In this document: positions 34,991-45,220 of the stretch, piece by piece
Position numbering within the stretch: position 1 is the stretch's first letter
Layout: each line of letters opens with the position of its first letter
Source: Camellia lanceoleosa
Taxonomy: Eukaryota > Streptophyta > Magnoliopsida > Ericales > Theaceae
DNA: 64,000 nucleotides
Assembly: GCA_025200525.1 (NCBI GenBank)
Contig: CM045767.1
Span: 6,335,437 to 6,399,436, forward strand
Reading direction: 5' to 3'
Notes under the pieces: generated by a model
What the model was told of the DNA's origin: nothing
Databases searched by the model: none
What the model saw: only the letters and a program-made list of their open reading frames with translations
Position numbers and translations under genes: made by a program

Positions 34991-36328
34991 TCGGATTTCC
35001 AATTCCCCATCACAGATTTTGTGTATAATTTGGGGCAAATTAGAGTATGCTTGGGTGGGAGGCTGTAATGCTTTTCTAATCAACTGTTGAAGGCAATATA
35101 GACTCTTTATGATTCAGATTTACAAAGTGTTGGTTGTTATGATTCTGTTTTGGTCTCTTTGTTTGTTTTTTGTCTTGTTTTGGTCTTTGGTTGTTCTGTT
35201 TTGCTCTGCTTTGGTAGTTTGGTCTGCGAGCTTTGGGGTGGTTATGGTGGTGATGGGGTGGTTTCATCAATATAGATTTGGTCTGTATTATACGCTAGGT
35301 GATAAATTGGTTATGGTGGAGTCTTGATCTGGCTACAATTTGGCTGAAATCTTGTTTTGGTCTGCAATTTGGCTGAAATATTGTTTGAGCTGTAATGTCT
35401 GCTGGCTGATGGGGGGTTTGTGGTGGTTACTGATCTATGTTGGACCGCATGCCATTAGTAAGGCTGGTTAATTGTTTTCATCAGAAAGGGTATTGTTATG
35501 ATTCTGTACACAACATGCTGTGAGATAAACCGACAATGGAAATCAACCTGCCAGCAAGAGGGAAGTACGATTCCACCTAACAGATTTTGCAGGATTATGT
35601 GAATTGATGAAACTGCAGATTGCTCTGTGGGTGAAGTGGTCATTCAAGGTTGATTTTTCAGTCCATGACATAGTTTCAAACCTATACCAGATTAGGTTGC
35701 TTGTGCGAAGTCTTCTCAGCAATCGGCTCAGGCAGAACAGTGGATATGGCTGGTTCATCATATTAGGCTGCAGGTTGGTAGTTCATCAGCTCAGGTTCTG
35801 CATCTCTGTGGCCTGCTCTGTGGGTCAGTGTGATGCTAGTTCAGGGTTGGGTTTGCTGCCAATAATGCTTGCTGTTTTGATCTGCTAGTTCAGTGATTGA
35901 TTTGCTGCAAATATGGCATGCTGGGGTCTGCTCTAGAGTGTTTTGCATATCTGTGGTCTGCTATGTGGTTAGTAGTAGGGAGATGTAAGGCAGTTTAGAT
36001 CTTGGTTTGCTCTGTGGAGTTGCTGCCCAGATTAATCAGAACAGTGAATTGGTCTCAATCTGAGTGCTGCATGTTTGCTCTGAATCTGTGTGGGGTTTGG
36101 TAGAGTTTCTCAACAGTGGTAGTGTGGAATGGTGTGCTTATCTGTCTCCTGTTGCATTTGGTGCTTATCTCTTCTATTAGGCTTTTTCTGTTTCTTTTTG
36201 TGTTGCCGTTGGTTTCTCACCAACTGGCGCTTGGAGCTTCAGTTAGCTCAAAGCTCCACTTTATTGATGGCTTGTATCATTTTTGCATACTTTCATTAAT
36301 AAAGTTTTTCTTTGCCGATAAAAAAAAA
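32860..36328 (+). mobile_element. 5'-truncated L1-type LINE with target duplication
   Basis: The same 17-bp sequence AACGTTGCAAGATGGTT stands before (32843-32859) and after (36329-36345) the element. The 3' copy follows a run of A (from about 36319). Coding sequence for reverse transcriptase starts at the 5' junction, and a ~1.3-kb T/G-rich 3' untranslated region (35060-36318) precedes the A tail. This is textbook target-primed insertion with 5' truncation that removed ORF1, the endonuclease and the start of the reverse transcriptase domain. Confidence 0.95.
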
Positions 36329-36345
36329 AACGTTGCAAGATGGTT

Positions 36346-36954
36346 CCTTCATTTCTCTGGATACACTTCAAGTCCTAATATGTGCTTATAAAAAGTTACA
36401 CGGACGCGGGTACGAGAATCGGGTTCATGTGCGTATCTAGGGGTCGGACACTTCAAAATTAAAAATTAAGGATACGTGGATATGTATCCAAATTAGGATA
36501 CGGGTACGGGGATACGTTAAATATATATATATATATATATATATTTTTAAATATAGTTATTAAGATGAGTTATGTTATATAAATAACAAATAATTATTTT
36601 ACATATATGTGTTTATTTATTTTTATTAATATATATAAGTATATATTATCTTATAAATATATTATATGTTATACAATAATTATTATATAATATATAATAA
36701 TAATTGTTATTATTATAATTATTATAATAATAGTTATTAACTATTATTATTTTATATAGATATATACCATAATAGTTATTATTTTAGGTAACTATTATTA
36801 TATTATATAGATATATACAAATATAGTACGAATATATATTTGAATAGATATATACGAATATAGATTTGAATCAAGAGACGGGTGAGAGAGAGAGGGAGAG
36901 AAGCGCAGCAAACAAAGGAAGCGATCGAGCGCGATCCTTGATGCGATCACGAGG

Positions 36955-36985
<31 letters not shown>

Positions 36986-37740
36986 TCGTTTGGGGGTGTT
37001 CGGCTGTTCGATCGACTGACGGAGCTTCGATCTTCGACTGGATCGCTGGATGGAGCTTCGACTGGATCGCTGGATAGAGCTTCGACTGGATGGAGCTTCG
37101 GCTGGATCATTCGACCAGGTAATCTCTTGCTCTCACCTCTTTCATTTCTTTTGCTGTGAGCCGTGTCCGATAGAGAATGAGCGAATCGACCACGGATCCC
37201 ACACCGCACTGTCGTGTCGTGTCGACCACGCATTTCGCCCAAAGTGGCAAGTCCATGTAACACAGCTTATAACTGAATTTCTCTAATCCTATGGTACTAG
37301 GAACATGAATTGTTCTGATACGAGAAATAGAAATGCGGTATCTAACATGCTCAGTACGATACTGATTGACTTGTTTTGATCACACTATTAGTATTAAAGG
37401 TACTCAAAATGCTATATTACAAGAACTCAGGTACAGTTGTTTGCTTTTGAGCATGTGCTTAAGCTTCATATTTGTCTAATTCCCATGTCCAAGGACATGA
37501 GAGCATGGCAAAGTATTGCTAATTTTTAATAGATTCAATTATTGGGATTGGCTGGTAAAAATCTCAAAATTATATGGTGGACTTGGAGCAAATTTACTTG
37601 GTGCCTCTACTTGATTGTTATTGGTTAAAGTAGTGAAACCCAATACTTTTTGTTTGAATTTTGGAAAACAATTTAACAAGTTTTAAGTGATAAATAGTAT
37701 GTAATAGTACTCCAAGACAATCAAATAATCACTTAAATGG
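36346..37740. other. Intergenic DNA with AT-rich core and short repeats
   Basis: 36395-36520 has alternating GGATACG/GGGTACG motifs. 36520-36860 is almost pure A/T with TA runs. 36880-37110 has a GA microsatellite (36952-36978) and three ~21-bp copies of GAGCTTCGACTGGATCGCTG. CAGGTAATC at 37114 could be a splice donor of an unknown transcript. No protein recognised. Confidence 0.45.
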
Positions 37741-37945
37741 TTTATTTGGAAAGTGAGTTGATTTTTTGACTTTTTAACTTCTTGATTATTTTAGTCTCGG
37801 GCTAAAAAACCTTATTTGAGATAAACTTTTTGGTTTTTTTAATTTTTGTGAGAGAAAAAATATAATGATTATGGATTGGATGTGATGTTTTATCTTTTAG
37901 TGACTAAAATAATCCCCAACCCAACCTAAGTTGCCAAATGAAGGA
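37741..37945. mobile_element. MITE
   Basis: Left ATTTGGAAAGTGAGTTG is matched by right CAACCTAAGTTGCCAAAT in inverse. AT-rich interior with CTAAAATAAT. Family likeness to the other MITEs nearby is weak. Confidence 0.45.
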
Positions 37946-38840
37946 TGAAAGCTTTGGAATATGCAGAGAGGATTCGATTGGTAGACCCACTATGTAGTAG
38001 AAATTATCTAATAAACCAGGAATATTTTATGTGTCGAATGTCTATCGAATGATTTTTTATAATTTATTCATTATTATTTTTTATTTTTAAAGGTCATATA
38101 TTCATTTAATTTTTACTATTCATTAAGCACACAATTAATATAAATTTTTTAAACGGTAGGATAATTTTTACAGAGATGTTTTTTCAGAAGAGCTTTGTAA
38201 TACAAATCATATTCTTCAGCATATTCCCTATTTTTGGATTGGAAGGCGGATGGTGGAGCAACTAAACTAACCACAAATTTAGCCACCAATTAAATTAAAA
38301 TAAAACACTCCTTCCTCAATAATGACCTGATTACAACTGCCAAATTTGATTATGATTTCATGTTTTTATTTATAAGTAGTTTAGAAAAAAACAAAAACAA
38401 AAGCAAAAAAAATTTGTTAGGCAAACTATTCCTGAAAGTTACTTTTAAGGAATTTATTTATTTATTTATTTATTATTATTATTTTTTTTCTATAAACACC
38501 TATTTTTTGAAAAAAGAATTCTAAACAAGCGTTAATGACACACAAGAAATAAGAGGCTTATTGAAATCAGAACACTTTTTTTTATTTGGCTGAATTCAAA
38601 ATATTATTTTTTAAACATTTTTTAACTATTTCCAAGACAATTTGCCACAAAGACATTCATTAGCATTTGCCTTTTCAAAAATAACAATTATTTTCGTGCA
38701 AAATAAAAATGATTGTCAAACTTTTCATTGCTTGTATCAATATATTAAGGAAAAGAGTTTTTTAAAACTCAAGACTTGTGGAACCTTCAACATGTCAATT
38801 TTAATTTCTTGATTTTTTAATTATTTTTTTAAAAAAAATT

Positions 38841-39125
38841 GACTTGGTGATTGGTGATTGGTTTAAAGATTGTAATAATTACACTATTGATTACAATAAA
38901 TTCAAAGATTGTAATAATTACACTATTGATTACAATAAATTCAAAGATTGTAATAATTACACTATTGATTACAATAAACACTTAATTTATAATAATTACA
39001 CTTATTATTTTAATTATTTTTTTTTTAAAAATTGACTTGGTGATTGGTGATTGGTTCAAAGATTGTAATAATTACACTATTGATTACAATAAACACTTAA
39101 TTTATAATAATTACACTTATTAAAT
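38841..39125. repeat. 39-bp tandem repeats inside a larger duplication
   Basis: AAAGATTGTAATAATTACAC then TATTGATTACAATAAATTC starts at 38865, 38904 and 38943 (39-bp period). The leader GACTTGGTGATTGGTGATTG plus one unit and its tail are repeated from 39033. A short open frame through it is a repeat artefact. Confidence 0.9.
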
Positions 39126-39186
39126 GAATAACGCAATATATGAAATCCTAATTTTATTACTTTTTACTTTCCCAAGAGACCCATGT

Positions 39187-39382
39187 AATTATTGTGTAAA
39201 TGCCTATTAAATAAATAAATAAACACTTATTAAATTCTTTCAAATTCCTCGGTCAAACCCCATGTATTTAATTTATATATTATATAATTATTGTGTAAAT
39301 GCCTCTTAAATAAATATATAAACACTTATTGAATTCTTTCAAACTCTCAGTCAAACCCCATGTATTTAATTTATATATTAAA
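39187..39382. repeat. 100-bp direct duplication
   Basis: ATTATTGTGTAAATGCCT through CCCCATGTATTTAATTTATA occurs twice, starting at 39188 and 39288. Confidence 0.9.
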
Positions 39383-39462
39383 AAAAATAAAAACAAATAT
39401 AAATATCTATAATTATTTTGTGCATAACACGGGTAATAGACTAGTTTCTTAAAACATGAATG

Positions 39463-39493
<31 letters not shown>

Positions 39494-40457
39494 GACTTTT
39501 CTTTACTTTTCCTTTTCCCTTCTTTTTTTGGTTGGTAAAGAGCGAAATCATTGCCACCTTGAAAAGACAATAATAATACATTAATAGAACATCATGTTAT
39601 TAACATCACCTTAATTGTGATGTGAAACTAGTACTACATGACAGCACTCCCTAAACAGTCTTCATGGTGCTAAGCTCTTCCATTAGAATTTGGTGTCCAC
39701 TATGATAGGTCTCTAGTTTGCTTCCAAACAAACTGATATCATCTGCAACTGCAAGCTCTATAAGTTTAGGGTTTATTTTTTTTTTGAAGCACTTGTTGAA
39801 TCACTACACGCGGTAGTTTAAGGTCCATATGCTTCTTTTGTTACTGTTCCGGGAACAGCGCCAACGTGATCCGTCACCGAATCAGACTCATCAGATGCCG
39901 GAAAATAGTGATATGGGCATGCCTGGAACGGAATCGAAACCGCTATCGAAGTCGATCTCGAGAAGAAAGGTGGGGAGGGCATGGAGTTTTTGGTGTAAGA
40001 ACAAGAGCTTCTCGGTATACCAGTGTTGAGTTTCTATCGTGTTGCAGTTTAGACAGTGTTGTAAATCTGTTGTATCTCCTTTTATATATATATATAATTT
40101 TTAATTATTAGCAGAGAAGAAGAGTTGTACAGGCCCTTGTAACCCTTGGATCTTTTTGCTCTCTCTCCTGCCTTTGTCTTATGAGTAGAGGTTTTTACAT
40201 GTATTTTATCTGCACCTTATAATTCAAGGCTTAGATCCACATTTTGAGGCAAATCTAGAAGTAATTTGATTGCATTATTTTGTTTATTGCGTTATTTTGT
40301 TCTTGATCTACCGATCGTTACAATTTTTGAGAAATTTCTCAACGTCACCTAGCCATGTTTGGTGATCTCTAATTTGCAGATTGGTTGGTGAAAATTTTCT
40401 GCTACCCTTTTTTTTTTTAGTAACTTCTAAGATGAGCCATCCGGAGCAACTCAACAA
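39383..40457. other. Intergenic DNA
   Basis: Contains an A run (39463-39491). A short frame at 39829-40029 reads ...SRRKVGRAWSFWCKNKS..., richer in G/C than its surroundings. I cannot assign it; it may be the tail of an unknown gene or repeat. Confidence 0.3.
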
Positions 40458-40510
40458 GCCCGGTCTAGTCTAGCTCAGTTGGTAGAGCGCGAGGATCTTA
40501 ACCTCGTGGT
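40458..40510 (+). pseudogene. Truncated tRNA-Lys(CTT)-like sequence
   Basis: GTCTAGCTCAGTTGGTAGAG carries the D-arm and A box. It is followed by a paired anticodon stem CGAGG/CCTCG around ATCTTAA, with CTT as anticodon. The T arm, B box (GGTTCGA) and acceptor 3' strand are missing; after GTGGT the sequence diverges. It is a 5' half only, perhaps a SINE head or retro-inserted fragment, and not a working tRNA gene. Confidence 0.7.
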
Positions 40511-41081
40511 AACACGACTACGGTATGTGTATGCTTTTTGGAATCGAGCATTGTTCTCTCTCTCTTTTTGTTGCCACCCCGCGTGATCTGAATTGATTAA
40601 ATATGTGATCCAAGTTGTAAAGCCGATAGATGAAGAACAATATTTCAAAATTTTAATTTTCAATCAATTTTTTTAAAAAGAAATTGCCGACCCCCATTTG
40701 ATAGGACTTAAACCTTGGATTGGTTCGGTTTGATTTTTTAAAAAGAAATTGAAATAAAAATATTAATAAATTACTGAAGTTCAATCTTTCAACCAAAACA
40801 TACTGAAATATACCAAAACAATGAATTGTTACAATAAGAATTAGTGGCTAACACACGTGATACGTATACAATTCAAGTAAGTAAAAATAAAAACAAATAA
40901 TAACAAAATTAATATGATCATATGTTTGATATTTAAGTGATAAGAGTCTCATTTCTTAAACGAGAGACTTTGATTTGACATTAAATTTAACCTTCACTTT
41001 GTATAATAGTATAGATAATATAGATATTTAACCATACTCATTTTTATTTTACCAATTGAATCACTCACTCACTTCTCTTTC
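40511..41081. other. AT-rich intergenic DNA
   Basis: No gene, strong repeat or RNA seen. Confidence 0.5.
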
Positions 41082-41084
41082 TTA

Positions 41085-41320
41085 GGCCCGGTTTGGTAGA
41101 GTTGTGGGAAGCTGCTTATAGCTTATGCCCAAACAGCTTATAGCTTATAACTTTGGTTTAGTGATTTCAAATTATTCTCAAAGCATATCCAAATTTCATG
41201 AGAATAAATTTGGTTTTCAGCTTCCACAAAGCTATAAGCTATAAGCATAAGCTAACCCAAACATATCAAAACAGCTTAAATTAAGCTGAAAGCTGAAATT
41301 AAGCCCTGACAAACAAGGCC
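41085..41320. mobile_element. Tourist-like MITE with TTA target duplication
   Basis: Ends GGCCCGGTTTGGTAG and TGACAAACAAGGCC are imperfect inverted repeats, flanked on both sides by TTA (41082-41084, 41321-41323). The interior has AGCTTATAGCTTAT repeats on both strands, giving extensive foldback. PIF/Harbinger-derived by ends and TTA. Confidence 0.82.
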
Positions 41321-41323
41321 TTA

Positions 41324-42360
41324 GTCCAAAGTAGTGTTACCATTTTTTTATATCCTACTATTACAAGAATTTTACATTTTTAATATATATATATATATAT
41401 TACAATGGCAAACATATTTTCCAACCATGTTATTATTATTCACCTTGTTTGATTTTAATTTTTGAAGTCAAATTTTTTGAAAATTAAATTTTTTATTTTT
41501 CATATTTTTTTGTTTTTAATGATTTTGTAAAAATATTTAAAACAATTTTTTTACTTTTTAGATACACCTAATTTAGATGTACCTAAAAAATAAAATATTT
41601 GTAAAAATCAAAAAATACACAAGAATACGACAATGTAGTGGATTTTTGTATTTTAGTATTTAATGAATTTTTTTTAAAAAAAAAATCTACAAATATTATA
41701 CTTTTTAGGTGTATTTAAAAACTAAAAAAATTCCTTATAATATTAAAAAAAAAAAAAGCAGTTAGACAAAAAAGTCAATTTTCTAAAAAATAGATTCAAA
41801 ATTCTCAAATTAAATAAGTTGATTAGAGTATCTTCACCCAAACTTTCAAAATTTGGTATGTTAAATTTTTTTTGAAGGCTTAATTTGGCATTGTCAATTT
41901 AATATGGAAGTTCTCCACCCGATATGTCAAATTTATTATTCTATTATTTTTAAATTTAAACTCTTTTATTTTAAATAGAAACTCTTTTATTTCAAAAAAA
42001 GACATTAAGTAAAAATATGTCAAAATTGGCATGAAGGAATAATGCCAAATGTCACATCAAAATTTGGCATACCTAATGGAATTGATATTTGATGTCAAAA
42101 TATGATTGTTGGAGTGCTACATCAGATTTGAAGCATCGGGTGGAGGTAGGGGTGGACATCGGCCTATCGGCCAGCCTAATCCTATTTTTTTAGGGTTTGA
42201 GAAGGTTGTTTTAGCTCATAGGGTCGAGCTAGGCCAACATTTTCAGCTCGAAATATTAATGAGTTGCGTTTGAGATTTATACTTTCAACTCGGTCCGGCC
42301 TACTATTAAATTAATTAATAATTTATAATACATTAAAAAATATATATATTTTTTAGGGAT
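41324..42360. other. AT-rich intergenic DNA with AAAATTTGG-type repeats
   Basis: Contains a TA microsatellite near 41385. Symmetrical AAATATTTGTAAAA-type segments at 41530-41720 suggest another degenerate foldback. 41820-42140 has inverted AATTTGGCAT/ATGCCAAA motifs, probably an old MITE. No gene. Confidence 0.4.
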
Positions 42361-42571
42361 CAGTGGACCCATCACGGAGCCCACATCAATCTAAACCGTT
42401 CAATACGTAGGGTGTGTTGGGTACTTCATCCTTGTAAAAAATTATGTTGATCAAATATTAATAACCACTTGATTGGATATTTGATCAACGTGATTTTTTA
42501 CAGGGATAAAGTACCCAACAAACCCTACACATTGAACTGTTCGGATTATCAATATGGACTTCGTAATGGAC
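42361..42571. mobile_element. Foldback element with ~100-bp arms
   Basis: The left arm (42361-42460) includes TGTTGGGTACTTCATCC and GTTGATCAAATATTA. The right arm (42473-42571) is its inverse, including TATTTGATCAACGTG and GGGATAAAGTACCCAACA. The loop is only ~12 bases and pairing is nearly continuous. Transcribed RNA would form a long hairpin. Confidence 0.8.
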
Positions 42572-42871
42572 TCACATAGTCCAACAACATGCTCTAGTTC
42601 GATTCCAGATTGGAGACAAGCTTGAGCTATTTTTTTATTGGGATGGATTTTATCTTTGTTGATTTTATTGAAACTCACATTTGTCGTGATATGTTATTAA
42701 ATTTTTGTAAGAAATTATTCAAATTAATACACAAAATATTTCAATTTATAATGATATCAATATATTTATTTAAAAATTATAATTTGTGATTGAACTTAAT
42801 TATGAAATATTTTATTTATTTATTTATTTATTTTTTAAGTATAACCCAATAAGTGGGTTTGAGATTTATAA

Positions 42872-43046
42872 GACTTCGTTTGGGAAGCCAAAGGTTGGGT
42901 TTTTTTGGGCTAAAATAGTCACAAAAAATAAAATAGGCATTTTAGTCACAAAAAATAAAACATTATATCCAATCCATAATTATTACATTTTTTCTCTCAC
43001 ATAAAAGTCAAAAGCCTTTCCCAACCCACTTTCCAAACGAACCCTT
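42872..43046. mobile_element. MITE
   Basis: CTTCGTTTGGGAAGCC at the left and CCACTTTCCAAACGAACCC at the right are inverted. The interior has AAAATAGTCACAAAAAATAA twice and a CTCTCACATAAAAGTCAAAA motif. Confidence 0.65.
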
Positions 43047-43367
43047 AAACTTGTTTTGGGAAGTAGGTTAAAAGTTGGCTTTTTCAATTTGGAAAATACT
43101 ATAGACCCCAAATGAATTACCAAATTTTTTACCAAACCTCTCACATGGGTATGAGACCTACACAAATCACATGTGTGTACGTCTCACACCCATGCGAGTG
43201 TTCGGTAGAAAATTTAGCAATTTATTTGGGTCCCTAGCATAACTCTTTGATTTTTTTTTTTGAAAAAACATGTAAAAAAAAAAGAGGTAAAGATGTGATG
43301 TAACTCAAAAAAACTAAAAAGTCAAAAAGTTAACTTTTAGCTAGGTTCCCAAAACCGGCCTTATTTT
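43047..43367. mobile_element. MITE with nested foldback
   Basis: ACTTGTTTTGGGAAGTAGG and CTAGGTTCCCAAAACCGGCC form the outer inverted pair. Inside, 43094-43250 is a separate hairpin. Its arms carry CTCTCACATGGGTATGAGAC and GTCTCACACCCATGCGAG, extending through ACCAAATTTTTTACC / GGTAGAAAATTTAGC. Confidence 0.65.
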
Positions 43368-43464
43368 TTGGATCGATCTTGGGTAGATATAGAAACTCAA
43401 TGTTAGAATCAGGCTGGGCCAAACTTAGATAAGTACAAAATCTCTTATAATATAGTGTCATCTA

Positions 43465-44645
43465 GGGGTGGGCGCGGGTTAGTTGCGGTTACGGAATCTC
43501 CAATCACATCCGTCTGCCGACAGTGGATTGGAGAAAATCAATCTGCATTTGTCTGCCAATTCGGCAGATGTGGATTGAACGGATTGGCGGATTGGTGAAT
43601 GGATGCGAATCGGTTTGGCGGTTTAAAATTTTATAAATTTTTAACATAATTCAACTTGTGCACTTCCTCAAAAAAAAGAAGAAAGTATCACAATCAATGA
43701 CTTAAAAAAGTTTTACAATCACTGCATACCTTATCCAAAGAAAGAAAATTTGAAATTTTAGAATATTACAATCACTATATGCTTCATTCACATATTACAA
43801 TCATAACATGTCTTATCAACATAAAGTCTTACATGAAGTATTACAATTTGTGATTCTTAAAATATAAAAACAATTTAAATTACCAAATCCATGAATAAAA
43901 CAGTAGTAGAATTGGGGTGTGTTTTGGTTTGGGTTTTGAAACATGTTTTTGGAAGAAGATTTCCAAAAACATGTTTGGTTACAAATTTTCTCAAAAAATT
44001 TCTAAAATTAATTCTCTTTATTACACAACAATCAATCACTTTTTTTTTTCTCTCTTTATTTTCTCTCATTTTCAATCATTTTTTCTCTCACATATCTACT
44101 CAATTATAACAAAATATCAAATTATCCCAAACCCCCAAACTATTTTTAAAATATACAACCAAACAAACCAAATTTTTTTTAAAACTCTCTCCTCAAATTT
44201 TTTTTTTTTTGAAAATTTATCTCAAAACACAAACCAAACACACACTGTATGTTTCTGTATTGTTACATCTATAACTGTTTTTGAAAACAAAAACCAAAAA
44301 ATATAGATAAATAATACATTTATTTTTTTCAATTCAAAAAATATATTCAAGTTGAAAACTCTTTTTCATCAGAATGTTTAAACTTTTTTAATTGAAAACA
44401 TAAACAGAATATCTAAAAAAATTGAAAACACAAAATCTTACAAATTACTAGGGTGCTTTCATGGTTTGGTGGTGCGGTTGCGGCCAAAAGAACTTTAAAT
44501 CCGCCATCCATTCAAAATTAGGCGAATTGAAAAAAATCAATCCGTAACCGTTTGCTGGTTATCACGCATTTGTCTAAAATGCGACGAATCGGTTCAGTTC
44601 AATTGATTTGAACGGATCAATATATCTGTTGCGCACTCCAGCCCA
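43465..44645. mobile_element. Possible larger DNA element containing a nested MITE
   Basis: The left edge GGGGTGGGCGCGGGTTAG and the right edge TTGCGCACTCCAGCCCAATC, with GGATTGGCGGATTGG / GGCGAATTGAAAAAAATC motifs on both sides, suggest one interrupted element. Coding capacity not seen. Confidence 0.35.
43915..44246. mobile_element. MITE with GTGTGTTTTGGTTTG ends
   Basis: Left GGGTGTGTTTTGGTTTGGGT and right ACACAAACCAAACACACAC are inverted. The interior has an internal pair (GAAACATGTTTTTGG / CCAAAAACATGTTTGG). About 330 bp, noncoding. Confidence 0.75.
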
Positions 44646-44696
44646 ATCCGAATCTGACTAGGCCCGACCTTTATCTACCCTTAGGTGAAGGTGCTC

Positions 44697-44843
44697 TTAG
44701 GCCTCGTTTGGGGACTGGCTATTTTAGCCAAAAAGATAAAAAGTCAACTAAAACTAGTCACATCATCTCTCTACTTTTCTGCACATCTTTTCGTAAAAAG
44801 TCAAAAAATTACTAAAATAGCCTGTTTCCAAACGAGGCCTTAG
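44697..44843. mobile_element. MITE with AGGCCTCGTTTGG ends
   Basis: AGGCCTCGTTTGGGGACTGG and CCTGTTTCCAAACGAGGCCT are near-perfect inverted ends. Flanks are TT/TTAG, fitting a TTA-type target. The interior has GCTATTTTAG..., ACATCATCTCTCTAC and AAAAAGTCAAAAA, as in several nearby MITEs. Confidence 0.82.
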
Positions 44844-44960
44844 TTTAGATTTTTTTTTATAATTATTATTATTTTTTTTAAAAACATTAAACAACGTATG
44901 AAAACAAAATTTTAATCCTGACCCACTATTCGCTAATGATGTTGCAAAATCATCTCAAGT
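44844..44960. other. Short AT-rich spacer upstream of U1
   Basis: Nothing recognised apart from the start of the U1 promoter region. Confidence 0.5.
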
Positions 44961-45012
44961 TTCCCATATCGAAAGAAAGGAGAAGAGAAGGGTGGAGAGA
45001 GAGTGAATAAAT
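44961..45012 (+). promoter_or_regulatory. USE and TATA box of the U1 snRNA promoter
   Basis: TTCCCATATCG (44961-44971) matches 9 of 11 positions of the plant upstream sequence element RTCCCACATCG. A TATA-like AATAAATAG starts about 35 bp further on and lies about 30 bp before the RNA start. That USE-TATA spacing is the one used by Pol II-transcribed plant snRNA genes, as expected for U1. Confidence 0.75.
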
Positions 45013-45037
45013 AGAGAGAGACGAAGCACAGCAGAAC

Positions 45038-45200
45038 ATACTTACCTGGACGGGGTCTAATGGACGATCATCAAGGGCCATGGCCTAGGTTGGTGACCTC
45101 CATTGCACTTTAGGAGGGGTACCCGCCTAAGATCTTGCCTAGTTGGCAGAGTCTACGTCGTAATTTGTGTGAGCTGGGGGCCTGCGTTCGCGCGGCCCCC
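45038..45200 (+). ncRNA. U1 snRNA: U1 spliceosomal snRNA
   Basis: Begins ATACTTACCTG, the sequence that pairs with 5' splice sites. Stem-loop I region follows (GATCATCAAGG, then GGCCATGGCCTAGG). Stem-loop II has the U1A-binding loop ATTGCACTT between CCTCC and GGAGG. Next are GAGTCTACGTCGTAATTTGTG containing the Sm site AATTTGT, and the terminal hairpin GGGGGCCTGCGTTCGCGCGG. The 163-nt length fits plant U1. The RNA joins U1-70K, U1A, U1C and Sm proteins to recognise introns in the nucleus. The stem-loop I loop has CATCAAG where I expect CATGAAG, so U1-70K binding may be altered and this could be a variant copy. Promoter and 3' signals argue for a genuine gene. Confidence 0.93.
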
Positions 45201-45204
45201 TTTT

Positions 45205-45220
45205 CAATACCAGTTCCAAA
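45205..45220 (+). terminator. snRNA 3'-end box
   Basis: CAATACCAGTTCCAAA, a few bases after the RNA end, resembles the plant 3' box CA(N3-10)AGTNNAA with one extra base. It directs 3'-end formation of snRNA transcripts. Confidence 0.6.

Noticed and set aside
35076..35327. Frames near the LINE 3' end on both strands
   Set aside because: They lie in the T/G-rich 3' untranslated region of the LINE.
36866..37263. Open frames around the GA repeat
   Set aside because: Both strands are open through the microsatellite and short duplications; no domain.
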